NCBI GenBank assembly: GCA_017307755.1
Contig: JAFKGQ010000005.1
Coordinates: 496,001-560,000, forward strand
Source of the DNA: Chitinophagaceae bacterium
GTDB lineage: Bacteria; Bacteroidota; Bacteroidia; Chitinophagales; Chitinophagaceae
Length of the DNA stretch: 64,000 nucleotides
Reading direction: 5' to 3'
Of the stretch, positions 7,301-14,817 are shown piece by piece; position 1 is the stretch's first letter, and every line of letters starts with the position of its first letter. Made by a program: the position numbers and the translations under genes. The notes under the pieces were generated by a model. It ran no database searches and was not told the DNA's origin. It saw nothing but the letters and a program-made list of their open reading frames with translations.

Positions 7301-8558
7301 GCAGGTGACCACTTTTGCCACGAATACCACGGCTTTCCAGAACCCATCTGTATTTGGTACGGTGTATCTTACCACCTGCAGCGGCAGCACCAACCATGCG
7401 CCTGTCGCGAATGCGGGACCGGACCAGGTGTTGAATGCAGGTACTACGAGTACTTTATTGCAAGGGTCAGGTTCCGACCCTGACGGGAATACCATTACTT
7501 ATCACTGGACACAGGTAAGCGGTCCCGTGGTGAACTTCAGTAATGCCAATATAGCGGCTCCGACGGTGACGGGTCTGACCAACGGCAATACCTATGTTTT
7601 CCAGCTTTCCGTCAGCGATGGTTCCCTGTCGGCTACCGACCAGGTGCAAGTGACGGTGAATACAGGCTCTGGCGGGCAGCCGGGGACGGTGATATGTTAT
7701 CAACCTTCGGGGACTATTACGGTAGATGGCAATCTGAATGAAAGTTCCTGGAAGATCAACCAGTCTATCAGCAAGGCTGTCATCGGCAGCAGCACCAATA
7801 CGGCCGGCTTTGGGGTATTATGGGACAATAACAATCTGTATATAGGCGCGAAAGTACTGGATGGGACGCTGTTCAGCGGCGCTGCCAATGCATGGGACAA
7901 TGATGCGGTGGAGATCTTTATCGATGCCAACAACAATAAGCTGACCAGCTATGACGGCAGGGACAACCAGCTTATAAAAGGCTACAACAACAGCCAGGTC
8001 TTTATGAAGGTGAGCATCACCGGCGTACAGCATGCCTGGGCTGCGATAGCCGGCGGCTATAGCGTCGAGATAAGCATTCCCTGGTCGCAGCTGGGGCTTA
8101 CTCCTTCGGCAGGAATGTCCATCGGGTTTGACATCGGATATGACAATGCCGACAACAGCAGCGGTCGCAATGCCCAATATGTCTGGTGGGGGACTATCAA
8201 TGACTACCAGAATACATCGGCTTTCGGCACGCTGACGCTGACCAGTGGCCCGGCGCCAGCTGCCCGGCAGACGGGGGCCGTGACGGGCATGTCGCAGACC
8301 ATTGCCGGTGGAGCCGGCGTCTTCGATCTTGTCATTACGCCCAATCCTGTGGACGGTGGGCAGGCGAAAGCGCTTATCACGGGTGATGTAGCGTCAGGGT
8401 TGCTACAGGTGTATGATATTTCCGGCAAGATCGTTTTTCAGAGACAAATACGGACAGGGGACATATTGGATCTGCAGATGCTGGCCAAGGGAATATATAT
8501 AGTGAAGTTTATTACGGGTAACAGGGTGCTTAGCAAGAAGCTATTGATCGCGCAGTAA
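4374..8558 (+). CDS. Secreted multidomain GH87-type alpha-1,3-glucanase with T9SS sorting domain
   Basis: A 1394-residue extracellular enzyme predicted to cut alpha-1,3-glucan (mutan, fungal wall glucan). Order: signal peptide (1-26); carbohydrate-binding module starting YEAEDARLSGG (~40-195); right-handed beta-helix catalytic domain (~200-605); Big2 Ig-like domain (~605-695); Calx-beta-like domain (~698-800); CBM9-like module (~814-1003); PKD/REJ-like domain (~1005-1100); second CBM9-like module (~1105-1290); T9SS type A sorting domain (~1315-1394, opening with VITPNPVDGG and ending GNRVLSKKLLIA). GH87 catalysis is reported to use three aspartates spaced 23 and 1 residues apart; Asp377 (YADGVNF), Asp400 and Asp401 (NGDDAMAVW) reproduce that spacing. 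It is flanked by terminators and appears monocistronic. A different beta-helix glycanase specificity remains possible. Confidence 0.8.
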   Translation: MKKARLLLRGGTLLLLLCIQITLHAQSDGLPRGAQLPYTRYEAEDARLSGGASLQQSPQFIQADIASEASNQKYVSLSANGAAVTWKLSAAAQGFDLRFTMPDNTSGTGQAGSLGLYVNGVKIQNIDLSSYWAYQYFVTGGSDPYQTPKEKTWMRFDEVHFKLTAVLNAGDSVRIQKDNGDGLTYGVDFIEMESVPGVIAQPANYLSVTSYGAVADDNNDDLSAFNACISAAAAQGKNVYIPAGRFLLSDKLTLMVSNVKIMGAGIWHTYLYFSTDKQFYGGIYARASNVEISNFSMNTANNDRLKYDEANARVPGDPYKIYKGFMGTYGSNSLIHDVWVEHFECGFWIAGYDPPLPVDITQNLTISNCRIRNNYADGVNFCQGTSNSVVENCSFRNNGDDAMAVWPNNDAGVNQPCINDIFRNNTVENNWRAGGAAIFGGYGHQIHHCVIKDGVAGSGIRFTNDFSGFTFDNTHTPIRVYENTITACGTSYDIWNQKRGAVEFYANTGIFNLQFDNNDINNSQRDGVQLFGNNIYNLTFNNTHINGTGLDTVTRNVQQDIYGGFGIYCQANSQTCTFNKLTVTNAESGTYINRNTSFQLIITDVTVPVTGVSINPGGDTTVGLGQTIQLSAVIAPVDATNKNVTWASSNTAAVTVDATGKITAAGIGTANITVTTADGAKTAVKKVTVAPAVNIIATDASASKSGDPGVFTISTAGITQNVTVQYRIGGTASAANYSPALPGSVTLTPSVLSQTITITPIDDHTFTGPKTLTLTLLPGSGYKLGGDTTATITIADINNPPCVAPVIAQVSGTPPVVDQNIESVWGIAPVKTISNVVIGSVPSGYGGSWRALYDNTNLYILVQVNDATKVNDSGGNWWMDDAVEVFIDGDNSKGTTYDGVNDFQLGFRWNDNTLHVGGNSVNRTTGINFSMCGTATGYNLEVAIPWSTIGVTPALGKPIGLDIQLDNDDNGGDRDAQVTTFATNTTAFQNPSVFGTVYLTTCSGSTNHAPVANAGPDQVLNAGTTSTLLQGSGSDPDGNTITYHWTQVSGPVVNFSNANIAAPTVTGLTNGNTYVFQLSVSDGSLSATDQVQVTVNTGSGGQPGTVICYQPSGTITVDGNLNESSWKINQSISKAVIGSSTNTAGFGVLWDNNNLYIGAKVLDGTLFSGAANAWDNDAVEIFIDANNNKLTSYDGRDNQLIKGYNNSQVFMKVSITGVQHAWAAIAGGYSVEISIPWSQLGLTPSAGMSIGFDIGYDNADNSSGRNAQYVWWGTINDYQNTSAFGTLTLTSGPAPAARQTGAVTGMSQTIAGGAGVFDLVITPNPVDGGQAKALITGDVASGLLQVYDISGKIVFQRQIRTGDILDLQMLAKGIYIVKFITGNRVLSKKLLIAQ

Positions 8559-8566
8559 GTAAATAT

Positions 8567-8592
8567 AAAACGGCCCGATATCGGGCCGTTTT
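8567..8592. terminator. Bidirectional-type intrinsic terminator
   Basis: AAAACGGCCCGA-TA-TCGGGCCGTTTT is a perfect 12-bp inverted repeat with flanking A and T runs, beginning 8 bp after the glucanase stop codon. It separates the glucanase from the copper-locus regulator. Confidence 0.9.
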
Positions 8593-8600
8593 ACTTTGCG

Positions 8601-8608
8601 TATATTTG
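8601..8608 (+). promoter_or_regulatory. TAnnTTTG -7 box four bases before the regulator ATG
   Basis: TATATTTG matches the Bacteroidota -7 consensus and ends only four bases (TACC) before the ATG at 8613. Transcription would start at or next to the start codon, implying a leaderless mRNA. No convincing -33 TTTG is seen at the normal distance, because the terminator occupies that space. Confidence 0.45.
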
Positions 8609-8612
8609 TACC

Positions 8613-9176
8613 ATGATATTATATATCAAGAACATGGTATGCCCCCGGTGTATACTGGCGGTGAAACAGGAGCTAGGAAAATTGACAGATCAACCAAATA
8701 CCGTAACGCTGGGCGAAGTGACGCTGGAAAAGCCGCTGCCGGAAAAAGACCTGCAGTTATTCAGGGAGAGGTTGGAAGCATTGGGTTTCGAGCTGTTGGA
8801 CGATCAGCGGCAGAAACAAATAGAGAAAATAAAGAACCTGCTGGTGTCTCTTGTCCAGAAGGGGGAACTGGAAGAGCATTTCAGTCTGAGCGCTTATCTG
8901 GGGAAGGCGTTGGATAAGGAGTATACGACAGTCAGCCGTCTGTTCTCCGAAGTGGAGGGTATGACGATAGAGCAGTATTTCATCCTGCTGAAAATGGAAA
9001 AAGTAAAGGAGTGGCTGGCTTATGACGAGCTGACCCTTAGTGAGATCGCCTGGAAGCTGGGGTATAGCAGCACGGCGCATCTGTCCGCACAGTTCAAAAA
9101 AATGACAGGTCTTACTCCCAGTCATTTTAAAAAGACGGGTAATAGCCGGCGTACTCCCTTGGACAAAATTCTATAA
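8613..9176 (+). CDS. AraC-family regulator with N-terminal HMA-like (MxCxxC) domain
   Basis: A 187-residue protein. Residues 1-75 look like a ferredoxin-fold heavy-metal-associated domain: MILYIKNMVCPRC carries the metal-binding pattern M8-x-C10-x-x-C13, followed by a TVTLGEVTL strand and an ERLEALGFELLDD helix-strand end, as in CopZ-like domains. Residues ~85-180 are an AraC-type double helix-turn-helix (LTLSEIAWKLGYSSTAHLSAQF in pieces; TGLTPSHFKK). It sits directly upstream of copA, with 55 bp between, so the inference is a cytosolic copper-sensing regulator in which Cu(I) binding at C10/C13 alters DNA binding. The direction of regulation is not known from sequence. The missing classical AraC cupin domain and the CxxC replacement are the notable features. 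Confidence 0.8.
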   Translation: MILYIKNMVCPRCILAVKQELGKLTDQPNTVTLGEVTLEKPLPEKDLQLFRERLEALGFELLDDQRQKQIEKIKNLLVSLVQKGELEEHFSLSAYLGKALDKEYTTVSRLFSEVEGMTIEQYFILLKMEKVKEWLAYDELTLSEIAWKLGYSSTAHLSAQFKKMTGLTPSHFKKTGNSRRTPLDKIL

Positions 9177-9231
9177 CTTTTTTACAAGATAATGTAACAT
9201 TCCTGCCAGCTATCCGGCCGACATTTGTCAT

Positions 9232-11448
9232 ATGACAAAGAAGCAATTTTCGGTCACGGGTATGAGCTGCGCCAGTTGCGCTGTCAGCGTAGAGACGATC
9301 CTCTCGTCCCGGGAGGGTGTTAGCCGGGCCTCCGTCAGCTTTCCCAATCACAGTGTCCAGGTGGAATATACACCGGAGAAGATCACGCCGCAGCAGATGA
9401 AGGCGGCCTTGCAGGATATAGGGTATGATCTGCTGGTGGACGAGTCGGAAGAAGGCAGGGAGAAGCTGGAAGCGATACAAAAAGAGGAGTTGATGCGTCT
9501 GCGCAGGCGGACCCTAGCGGCAATTGTTTTATCAGCGCCACTGGTGGTTGTCGGTATGTTCTTTATGGACCTTCCCTATGTCAATTATTGGATGTGGCTG
9601 TTGGCGTCCCCTGTGGTGCTCTGGCTGGGCCGGGGTTTTTTTATCAATGCCTGGAAGCAGGCTCTTCATCGCAGGGCTAATATGGATACGCTGGTGGCGT
9701 TGAGCACGGGCATCAGCTATATTTTCAGTGTGTTCAATACCTTATTTCCTTCTTACTGGCACAAGAGGGGATTGCATGCCCATGTTTATTTCGAAGCGTC
9801 TGCCGTGGTCGTGGCGTTTATACTGCTGGGTAAGTTGTTGGAGGAAAGGGCGAAGGCCCGTACTTCCTCGGCTATCAGGAAGCTGATGGGGCTGCAGCCC
9901 AAGACGGTGGCGATCGTCCGGGAAGATGGGACTGTGATGAATATACCCCTGACCCAGGTGTCGATGGGGGATGTGCTGTTGGTGCGACCGGGGGAGCGGA
10001 TACCTGTGGACGGCAGGATAACGGAGGGGAATAGTTATGTAGACGAGAGCATGATCAGCGGCGAGCCGATTGCCGTGGCAAAGGTTGCGGGAGAGCGGGT
10101 ATTTGCGGGAACTATTAATCAGAAGGGAAGTTTCCGGTTTGTCGCCGAGAAAGTGGGTGGGGAGACATTGTTATCTCATATCATACGTATGGTACAGGAG
10201 GCGCAAAGCAGTAAAGCTCCTGTGCAGAAGCTGGTGGATAAACTGGCGGGCATCTTTGTTCCTGTGGTCATCGGTCTGGCGCTGCTGTCATTTATATTAT
10301 GGTGGGCATTGGGTGGGGATCATGGGGTGACCTATGGTATTTTATCCATGGTCACCGTGCTGGTGATCGCCTGTCCCTGTGCATTGGGTCTGGCTACGCC
10401 CACGGCGATCATGGTAGGAGTGGGGAAGGGGGCGGAGCAGGGCATTTTGATAAGGGATGCGGAAAACCTGGAAAGAGCGTACAAGGTCAGCGACCTTGTA
10501 CTTGACAAGACGGGGACGATCACAGAGGGCAGGCCGGTGGTGACGGAAATACTTTGGGTGGGCGCCGGGGAACGGGATATCCTGTCCCTGCGGCATATCC
10601 TGTTCTCTTTGGAGCAGGCCTCCGAGCATCCGCTGGCGGCGGCGGTGGTCGAAAAGCTGAAAAATGAGGCGCATCCGGAAAAGATTGTCAATATCGAGTC
10701 CTTAACAGGAAGAGGTGTTCGCGGGCAATACGAAGGTCGTGTGTACCTGGTGGGTAACCGGCAGCTGTTGGAAGAGCAGGGTATTGTCCTTGCGTCTGGC
10801 ATCCATCAATGGGCAGCTGAAAAACGTGCAGCTGCGCAAACCGTGGTATTCTTTGCCGACGAAAGGACAGTGCTGGCGGGCATCGCTATAGAGGACAGCA
10901 TCAGGCCCTCAGCAGGGGCGGCTATTACCGCTTTGCAGAAAGCGGGCATAACTGTTCATATGTTGACGGGGGACAATCCGCAGACTGCTGCCGCGGTGGC
11001 GGCCAAGGTGGGGATAGTTTCATTCCAGGCGGAAGTCCTGCCTGATGGAAAGTCGGAATTCGTCCGGCAGTTGCAACAGGAAGGAAAAACGGTCGCTATG
11101 GCGGGCGATGGTATCAATGACAGTCAGGCTCTTGCGCAGGCGGATGTCAGCATCGCCATGGGGACGGGCAGTGATATCGCCCTTGATGTAGCGGGTATCA
11201 CACTGTTGTCGGACGATCTTACCAGGGTACCGGCAGCGATCAAACTTTCAAAGGCGACTGTGAGCGCCATACGGCAGAACCTTTTCTGGGCCTTTATTTA
11301 TAACCTGGTAGGCATTCCGGTGGCTGCGGGCCTCCTGTATCCTATCAATGGATTTCTCCTCAATCCCATGATCGCGGGAGGAGCGATGGCGCTTAGCAGC
11401 GTCAGCGTAGTCAGCAATAGTTTACGTTTAAAATTAAAAAGAATATGA
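9232..11448 (+). CDS. copA: Cu(I)-exporting P1B-type ATPase
   Basis: A 738-residue inner-membrane ATPase that pumps Cu(I) out of the cytosol. One N-terminal HMA domain carries GMSCASC (Cys13, Cys16). The membrane CPC motif is C381-P382-C383 (ACPCALG). The phosphorylation loop [10 protein letters not shown] has Asp425. SEHPLA is the P1B His-Pro motif, followed by LTGDNPQTA and [11 protein letters not shown] (Asp626 region). The C-terminal helices contain [15 protein letters not shown], typical of group 1B-1 copper pumps. Length is normal. It begins 55 bp after the AraC-type regulator and overlaps the copZ start by four bases (ATGA), so these two are coupled. A GACATTTG box lies four bases upstream of the ATG. 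Confidence 0.97.
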   Translation: MTKKQFSVTGMSCASCAVSVETILSSREGVSRASVSFPNHSVQVEYTPEKITPQQMKAALQDIGYDLLVDESEEGREKLEAIQKEELMRLRRRTLAAIVLSAPLVVVGMFFMDLPYVNYWMWLLASPVVLWLGRGFFINAWKQALHRRANMDTLVALSTGISYIFSVFNTLFPSYWHKRGLHAHVYFEASAVVVAFILLGKLLEERAKARTSSAIRKLMGLQPKTVAIVREDGTVMNIPLTQVSMGDVLLVRPGERIPVDGRITEGNSYVDESMISGEPIAVAKVAGERVFAGTINQKGSFRFVAEKVGGETLLSHIIRMVQEAQSSKAPVQKLVDKLAGIFVPVVIGLALLSFILWWALGGDHGVTYGILSMVTVLVIACPCALGLATPTAIMVGVGKGAEQGILIRDAENLERAYKVSDLVLDKTGTITEGRPVVTEILWVGAGERDILSLRHILFSLEQASEHPLAAAVVEKLKNEAHPEKIVNIESLTGRGVRGQYEGRVYLVGNRQLLEEQGIVLASGIHQWAAEKRAAAQTVVFFADERTVLAGIAIEDSIRPSAGAAITALQKAGITVHMLTGDNPQTAAAVAAKVGIVSFQAEVLPDGKSEFVRQLQQEGKTVAMAGDGINDSQALAQADVSIAMGTGSDIALDVAGITLLSDDLTRVPAAIKLSKATVSAIRQNLFWAFIYNLVGIPVAAGLLYPINGFLLNPMIAGGAMALSSVSVVSNSLRLKLKRI

Positions 11449-11657
11449 AGACCTTACAATTCAAGACAAACATCAATTGCAGCGGATGTGTCGCCCGAGT
11501 AACCCCAAAACTCAACCAGGTGGACGGTATCAGCTCCTGGAAGGTAGATACGGATAACCCGGACAAGATACTTACCGTGGAAGGGGAGAACCTTTCCAAT
11601 GGATCAATCGAAGAGGCAGTAAAGAAAGTGGGTTTTAACATACAACCACTGCAATAA
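11445..11657 (+). CDS. copZ: Copper chaperone, HMA domain
   Basis: A 70-residue single-domain heavy-metal-associated protein with the metal-binding motif NCSGC (Cys12, Cys15) and the standard beta-alpha-beta-beta-alpha-beta pattern. It should carry Cu(I) in the cytosol and hand it to CopA. Its ATG overlaps the copA stop by four bases, so the two are translationally coupled. The usual Met before the first Cys is replaced (NINCSGC), as is common in this chaperone group in Bacteroidota. Confidence 0.92.
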   Translation: MKTLQFKTNINCSGCVARVTPKLNQVDGISSWKVDTDNPDKILTVEGENLSNGSIEEAVKKVGFNIQPLQ

Positions 11658-11672
11658 AGTCTTATCTTTTCT

Positions 11673-11680
11673 TATCTTTG
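11673..11680 (+). promoter_or_regulatory. TAnnTTTG -7 box four bases before the Cys-rich protein ATG
   Basis: TATCTTTG matches TAnnTTTG and is followed by GGCA and then the ATG at 11685. This is the same box-N4-ATG geometry seen before the regulator at 8613. It suggests a separate, possibly leaderless transcript for the Cys-rich protein. Confidence 0.45.
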
Positions 11681-11684
11681 GGCA

Positions 11685-12050
11685 ATGTCATTCGTCAGGA
11701 CCATACAGTGGAAGGCATTGTTGATGTTGGCCGTATTTGCGGTCAATTTCATGGTGATCTGTCATTGTTCGGTCCGGACGATGGTCCCCGCCTGCTGTGC
11801 AAAAAAGGAAACCAGGCATCCCTGTAATGATGACAATGGGTGCAGCGGTATGCATGCGGTGAAGTTCAACCTGTTGGAGAAGCAGGCTGCGCCTTATGTC
11901 GAGCTTGCTCCTGTATATGCAATTGTCCTTACAAGGGAAGAACTGGTTTTGAAAAATGACCCCGGGCCCAGGCGGGTTTTCTCCGATAAAGCGTTTTACA
12001 CCGGCTCTCCTCCGGACCTTCAGTCGCTGTACCAATGTTTTCGCATTTGA
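11685..12050 (+). CDS. Small Cys-rich membrane-anchored protein of copper locus (HYC_CC_PP-like)
   Basis: A 121-residue protein with one N-terminal hydrophobic segment (~residues 10-26, signal or anchor), followed by a cysteine cluster: CHC at 26-28, CC at 37-38, Cys47 and Cys53, with His27, His45 and His57 nearby. A C-terminal SPPDLQSLYQCF segment holds one more Cys. The CxC...CC...PP arrangement resembles small Bacteroidota proteins named HYC_CC_PP that occur beside copper genes. It is likely a periplasmic or membrane-bound copper-binding or sensing factor; no enzymatic role is visible. It lies 27 bp after copZ with its own promoter-like box. Confidence 0.65.
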   Translation: MSFVRTIQWKALLMLAVFAVNFMVICHCSVRTMVPACCAKKETRHPCNDDNGCSGMHAVKFNLLEKQAAPYVELAPVYAIVLTREELVLKNDPGPRRVFSDKAFYTGSPPDLQSLYQCFRI

Positions 12051-12109
12051 TGATTGATTAGACAGATCAACAGACGTCTTTTATTGTATAACTATTCAAT
12101 TTGTCAAAA

Positions 12110-12586
12110 ATGAAAAATATTTTGCTGGCAGTAGCACTGCTGTTCTCTTATCAATTATTTGCACAAAATCCATCGGATATATTAACGGCTTATTACGGGG
12201 TCAAGGACGCCCTGACGGCAGATGATGCCAATGCGGCTTCTGTCAAAGCCGGAGAGCTCCTGACAGCTATCGACAAAGTCGACATGAGCAAGCTGAACGA
12301 AAAAGAGCATAAAGCTTTTATGGGCTTAAAAGACAAGCTGACTTTTGATGCAAGACATATCTCGGAAAAAAAGGAGGTCGCTCATCAACGGGAGCATTTT
12401 GTCAATCTGTCCGTCAACATGCTGGCGTTGGCCAAGGCCGTCAAACTGTCCACGCAGCCCATTTACGAGGAGTTCTGTCCGATGAAGAAGGCTTCGTGGC
12501 TTAGCAATGACCCTGCTATCAAGAACCCTTATTATGGTAACGCCATGCTTACTTGCGGCAAGGTGCAAACAACTTTGAAACCTTAA
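12110..12586 (+). CDS. DUF3347 periplasmic protein
   Basis: A 158-residue secreted protein starting at ATG 12110 (signal peptide MKNILLAVALLFSYQLFAQ). The mature part is helical and ends with the DUF3347 signature: YEEFCPMKKASW with Cys123 and Met125, then NPYYGNAMLTCG with Cys149. DUF3347 proteins commonly occur with CusB-like adaptors or copper oxidases. The conserved CPM and Met/Cys pair fits Cu(I) binding, so a periplasmic copper-binding role is inferred. The multicopper oxidase starts 12 bp downstream, so the two form an operon. A TATAACTATT element and a TCAATTTG box precede it. Confidence 0.85.
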   Translation: MKNILLAVALLFSYQLFAQNPSDILTAYYGVKDALTADDANAASVKAGELLTAIDKVDMSKLNEKEHKAFMGLKDKLTFDARHISEKKEVAHQREHFVNLSVNMLALAKAVKLSTQPIYEEFCPMKKASWLSNDPAIKNPYYGNAMLTCGKVQTTLKP

Positions 12587-12598
12587 CCAGACACCGGT

Positions 12599-14758
12599 AT
12601 GAAAGTATTCTTCGTATGCCTTTTGGCATGTGGGATCGTACTGCCTGTTCTTGCCCAGATGCACCATCAAACGATGGAAATGGGAGGAAGGAAGGGTGGG
12701 CGTGTGGTCTATCATTTATATATCAGGGATACAACCGTCAACTACACCGGCAAAAAGGTAAACGCTATCGCGGTGAATGGCACGATACCGGGCCCCACGC
12801 TATATTTTACGGAAGGTGACACGGCGGAGATCCATATCCACAACGAGATGATGATGGAAACTTCGGTGCACTGGCATGGACTCATCCTGCCGAATAAATA
12901 CGATGGCGTATCTTATCTGACCACTCCTCCCATCAAGGCGATGGAAACCTACGTGGCTACCTTCCCTATCATACAGAACGGGACCTATTGGTATCATTCC
13001 CATACGATGCTTCAGGAGCAAAGCGGGCAGTATGGCGCTTTTATCATCCGGAAGAGAGAGCCGGAACTGATGAAAGAATACACCATCCTGCTCAGCGACT
13101 GGACGAATGAAAAACCGGAACAGGTACAGCGGAGGCTGCATAACGCCACGGATTGGTATGCGATAAAAAAGCGGAGCGTGCAGGATTATGCCGAAGCCAT
13201 TAAGCATAAGCATTTTGGAACCAAGCTCACGAATGAGAGAAAGAGGATGCTGGCAATGGATGTGAGCGATGTGTATTACGACCGTTTTTTTGCGAATGGC
13301 GTCCAGCAGGACGAGCGGTCGAAGGACCTGGGTCTGAAGCCGGGGGACAAGGTGCATCTACGTATCATCAACGGCAGCTCTTCCACGTATTTCTGGCTGA
13401 CCTATGCAGGAGGCAGGCTGTCGGTGACAGCCAATGACGGCAAGGACGTGGAGCCTGTAGAGGTAGATCGTCTGATCGTTGGAACGGCGGAGACTTATGA
13501 TGTTGTCGTCACTATCCCTGACAAAGGCAGCTATGAGTTCCTTGCTACATCCGAGGACAGGACGGGTTCCGCCTCTGTGTGGCTGGGTGAGGGAGAGAAG
13601 ATGAAGGCAAAGCCTCTGCCGAGGCTGGATTATTTCGAGGGCATGAAGATGATGAATGACATGATGAAGGGGAATGGGGAGATGAACGATATGGGTATGC
13701 AGATGACCCATCAGGTGATGGACATGAATACCGTGATGTATAGAGAAACCATCGGCAAGACTCTGAACTATGGCATGCTGCGTTCGCCTGAGAAGACGAC
13801 CCTGCCGGAAGGCCCTATGAAAGTTTTGAGATTCAATCTGACGGGGAACATGAACCGTTATGTCTGGACCATCGACAACAAAGCCGTGTCTGAGACGGAC
13901 AGGATCCTGATAAAAAAGGGGGAGAACGTGCGGATCATCCTTTACAACGGCACGATGATGCGTCATCCCATGCACCTGCATGGTCATTTCTTCCGGCTGT
14001 TGAATGGCCAAGGTGATTATGCGCCTCTTAAAAATACCGTGGACATCATGCCTATGGAGACGGATACGCTGGAGTTTGCGGCTACCGAGAGCGGGGACTG
14101 GTTTTTTCACTGTCATATCCTATATCATATGATGAGCGGTATGGGAAGAATATTCCACTATGAAGATTCACCGCCTGATCCGGACCTGGGCGATCCGAAG
14201 AAAGCGTTGCAAAAAGTGTATGCGGACGACCGTACCCTCTACCCCATGGCAAGTGTGGGATTGGAGAGTAATGGCAGTGACGGGGAAGTGATCGTTGCTA
14301 ACAGACGATACAGGTTGCAGACGGAGTGGCGGATAGGTACGGACCAGGAGAAGGGGTATGAAAGCGAGACACATTTTGGAAGGTATCTGGGGAGGATGCA
14401 GTTCTGGCTACCTTATATCGGGTGGGACTTCCGTTATCGCAGGGGGGGTGTTACGGAAAAGACCCTTTTCGGGCAGGAAGATACAAAGAACAAACGGTCC
14501 GTGTTGTGTCTGGGGGTGCAATACACTCTACCTTTCCTGGTGATTGCGGATGCCCGGGTGGATATGAAGGGTTATGTCCGTCTGCAGCTGGGGCGGGAGG
14601 ATGTCCCTGTTACCAGCAGGCTGCGGTTCAATTTTATGGTGAATACGGATAAGGAATATATGGCGGGCTTCAGGTATATTTTTACCAAGTATTTCGGGTT
14701 GTCAACCCATTATGACAGCGATATGGGATTCGGTGCGGGTGTCACGTTCAACTACTAA
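12599..14758 (+). CDS. Multicopper oxidase with C-terminal barrel-like (CopB-like) extension
   Basis: A 719-residue secreted copper oxidase, probably a periplasmic cuprous oxidase detoxifying Cu(I). The signal peptide (1-20) is followed by a His/Met-rich start (MHHQTMEMGG). Copper ligand motifs: HWHGL at 91-95, WYHSH at 131-135, HPMHLHGHFF from 456, and HCHILYHMMSGM from 504 (type 1 ligands His456, Cys505, His510, Met515 by position). A Met-rich insert (about residues 345-385, MKMMNDMMKG and similar) is typical of copper-tolerance oxidases. After ~540 the protein continues ~180 residues with short amphipathic beta-strands (YRLQTEWRIG, FGRYLGRMQFWLPYIGWDF, ending FGAGVTFNY). This resembles the CopB-type outer-membrane part encoded separately in other bacteria; that reading is inference. 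Confidence 0.88.
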   Translation: MKVFFVCLLACGIVLPVLAQMHHQTMEMGGRKGGRVVYHLYIRDTTVNYTGKKVNAIAVNGTIPGPTLYFTEGDTAEIHIHNEMMMETSVHWHGLILPNKYDGVSYLTTPPIKAMETYVATFPIIQNGTYWYHSHTMLQEQSGQYGAFIIRKREPELMKEYTILLSDWTNEKPEQVQRRLHNATDWYAIKKRSVQDYAEAIKHKHFGTKLTNERKRMLAMDVSDVYYDRFFANGVQQDERSKDLGLKPGDKVHLRIINGSSSTYFWLTYAGGRLSVTANDGKDVEPVEVDRLIVGTAETYDVVVTIPDKGSYEFLATSEDRTGSASVWLGEGEKMKAKPLPRLDYFEGMKMMNDMMKGNGEMNDMGMQMTHQVMDMNTVMYRETIGKTLNYGMLRSPEKTTLPEGPMKVLRFNLTGNMNRYVWTIDNKAVSETDRILIKKGENVRIILYNGTMMRHPMHLHGHFFRLLNGQGDYAPLKNTVDIMPMETDTLEFAATESGDWFFHCHILYHMMSGMGRIFHYEDSPPDPDLGDPKKALQKVYADDRTLYPMASVGLESNGSDGEVIVANRRYRLQTEWRIGTDQEKGYESETHFGRYLGRMQFWLPYIGWDFRYRRGGVTEKTLFGQEDTKNKRSVLCLGVQYTLPFLVIADARVDMKGYVRLQLGREDVPVTSRLRFNFMVNTDKEYMAGFRYIFTKYFGLSTHYDSDMGFGAGVTFNY

Positions 14759-14817
14759 GGGTGTTATAACTTTTAGTTATTGATCATTACCAATTGCCAT
14801 TTCCCGGGAATAAGGAG

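Noticed and set aside
13358..14116. 252-residue minus-strand frame inside the multicopper oxidase
   Set aside because: Shadow of Met/His-rich oxidase codons, giving artificial His-rich peptide; no start context or neighbours.
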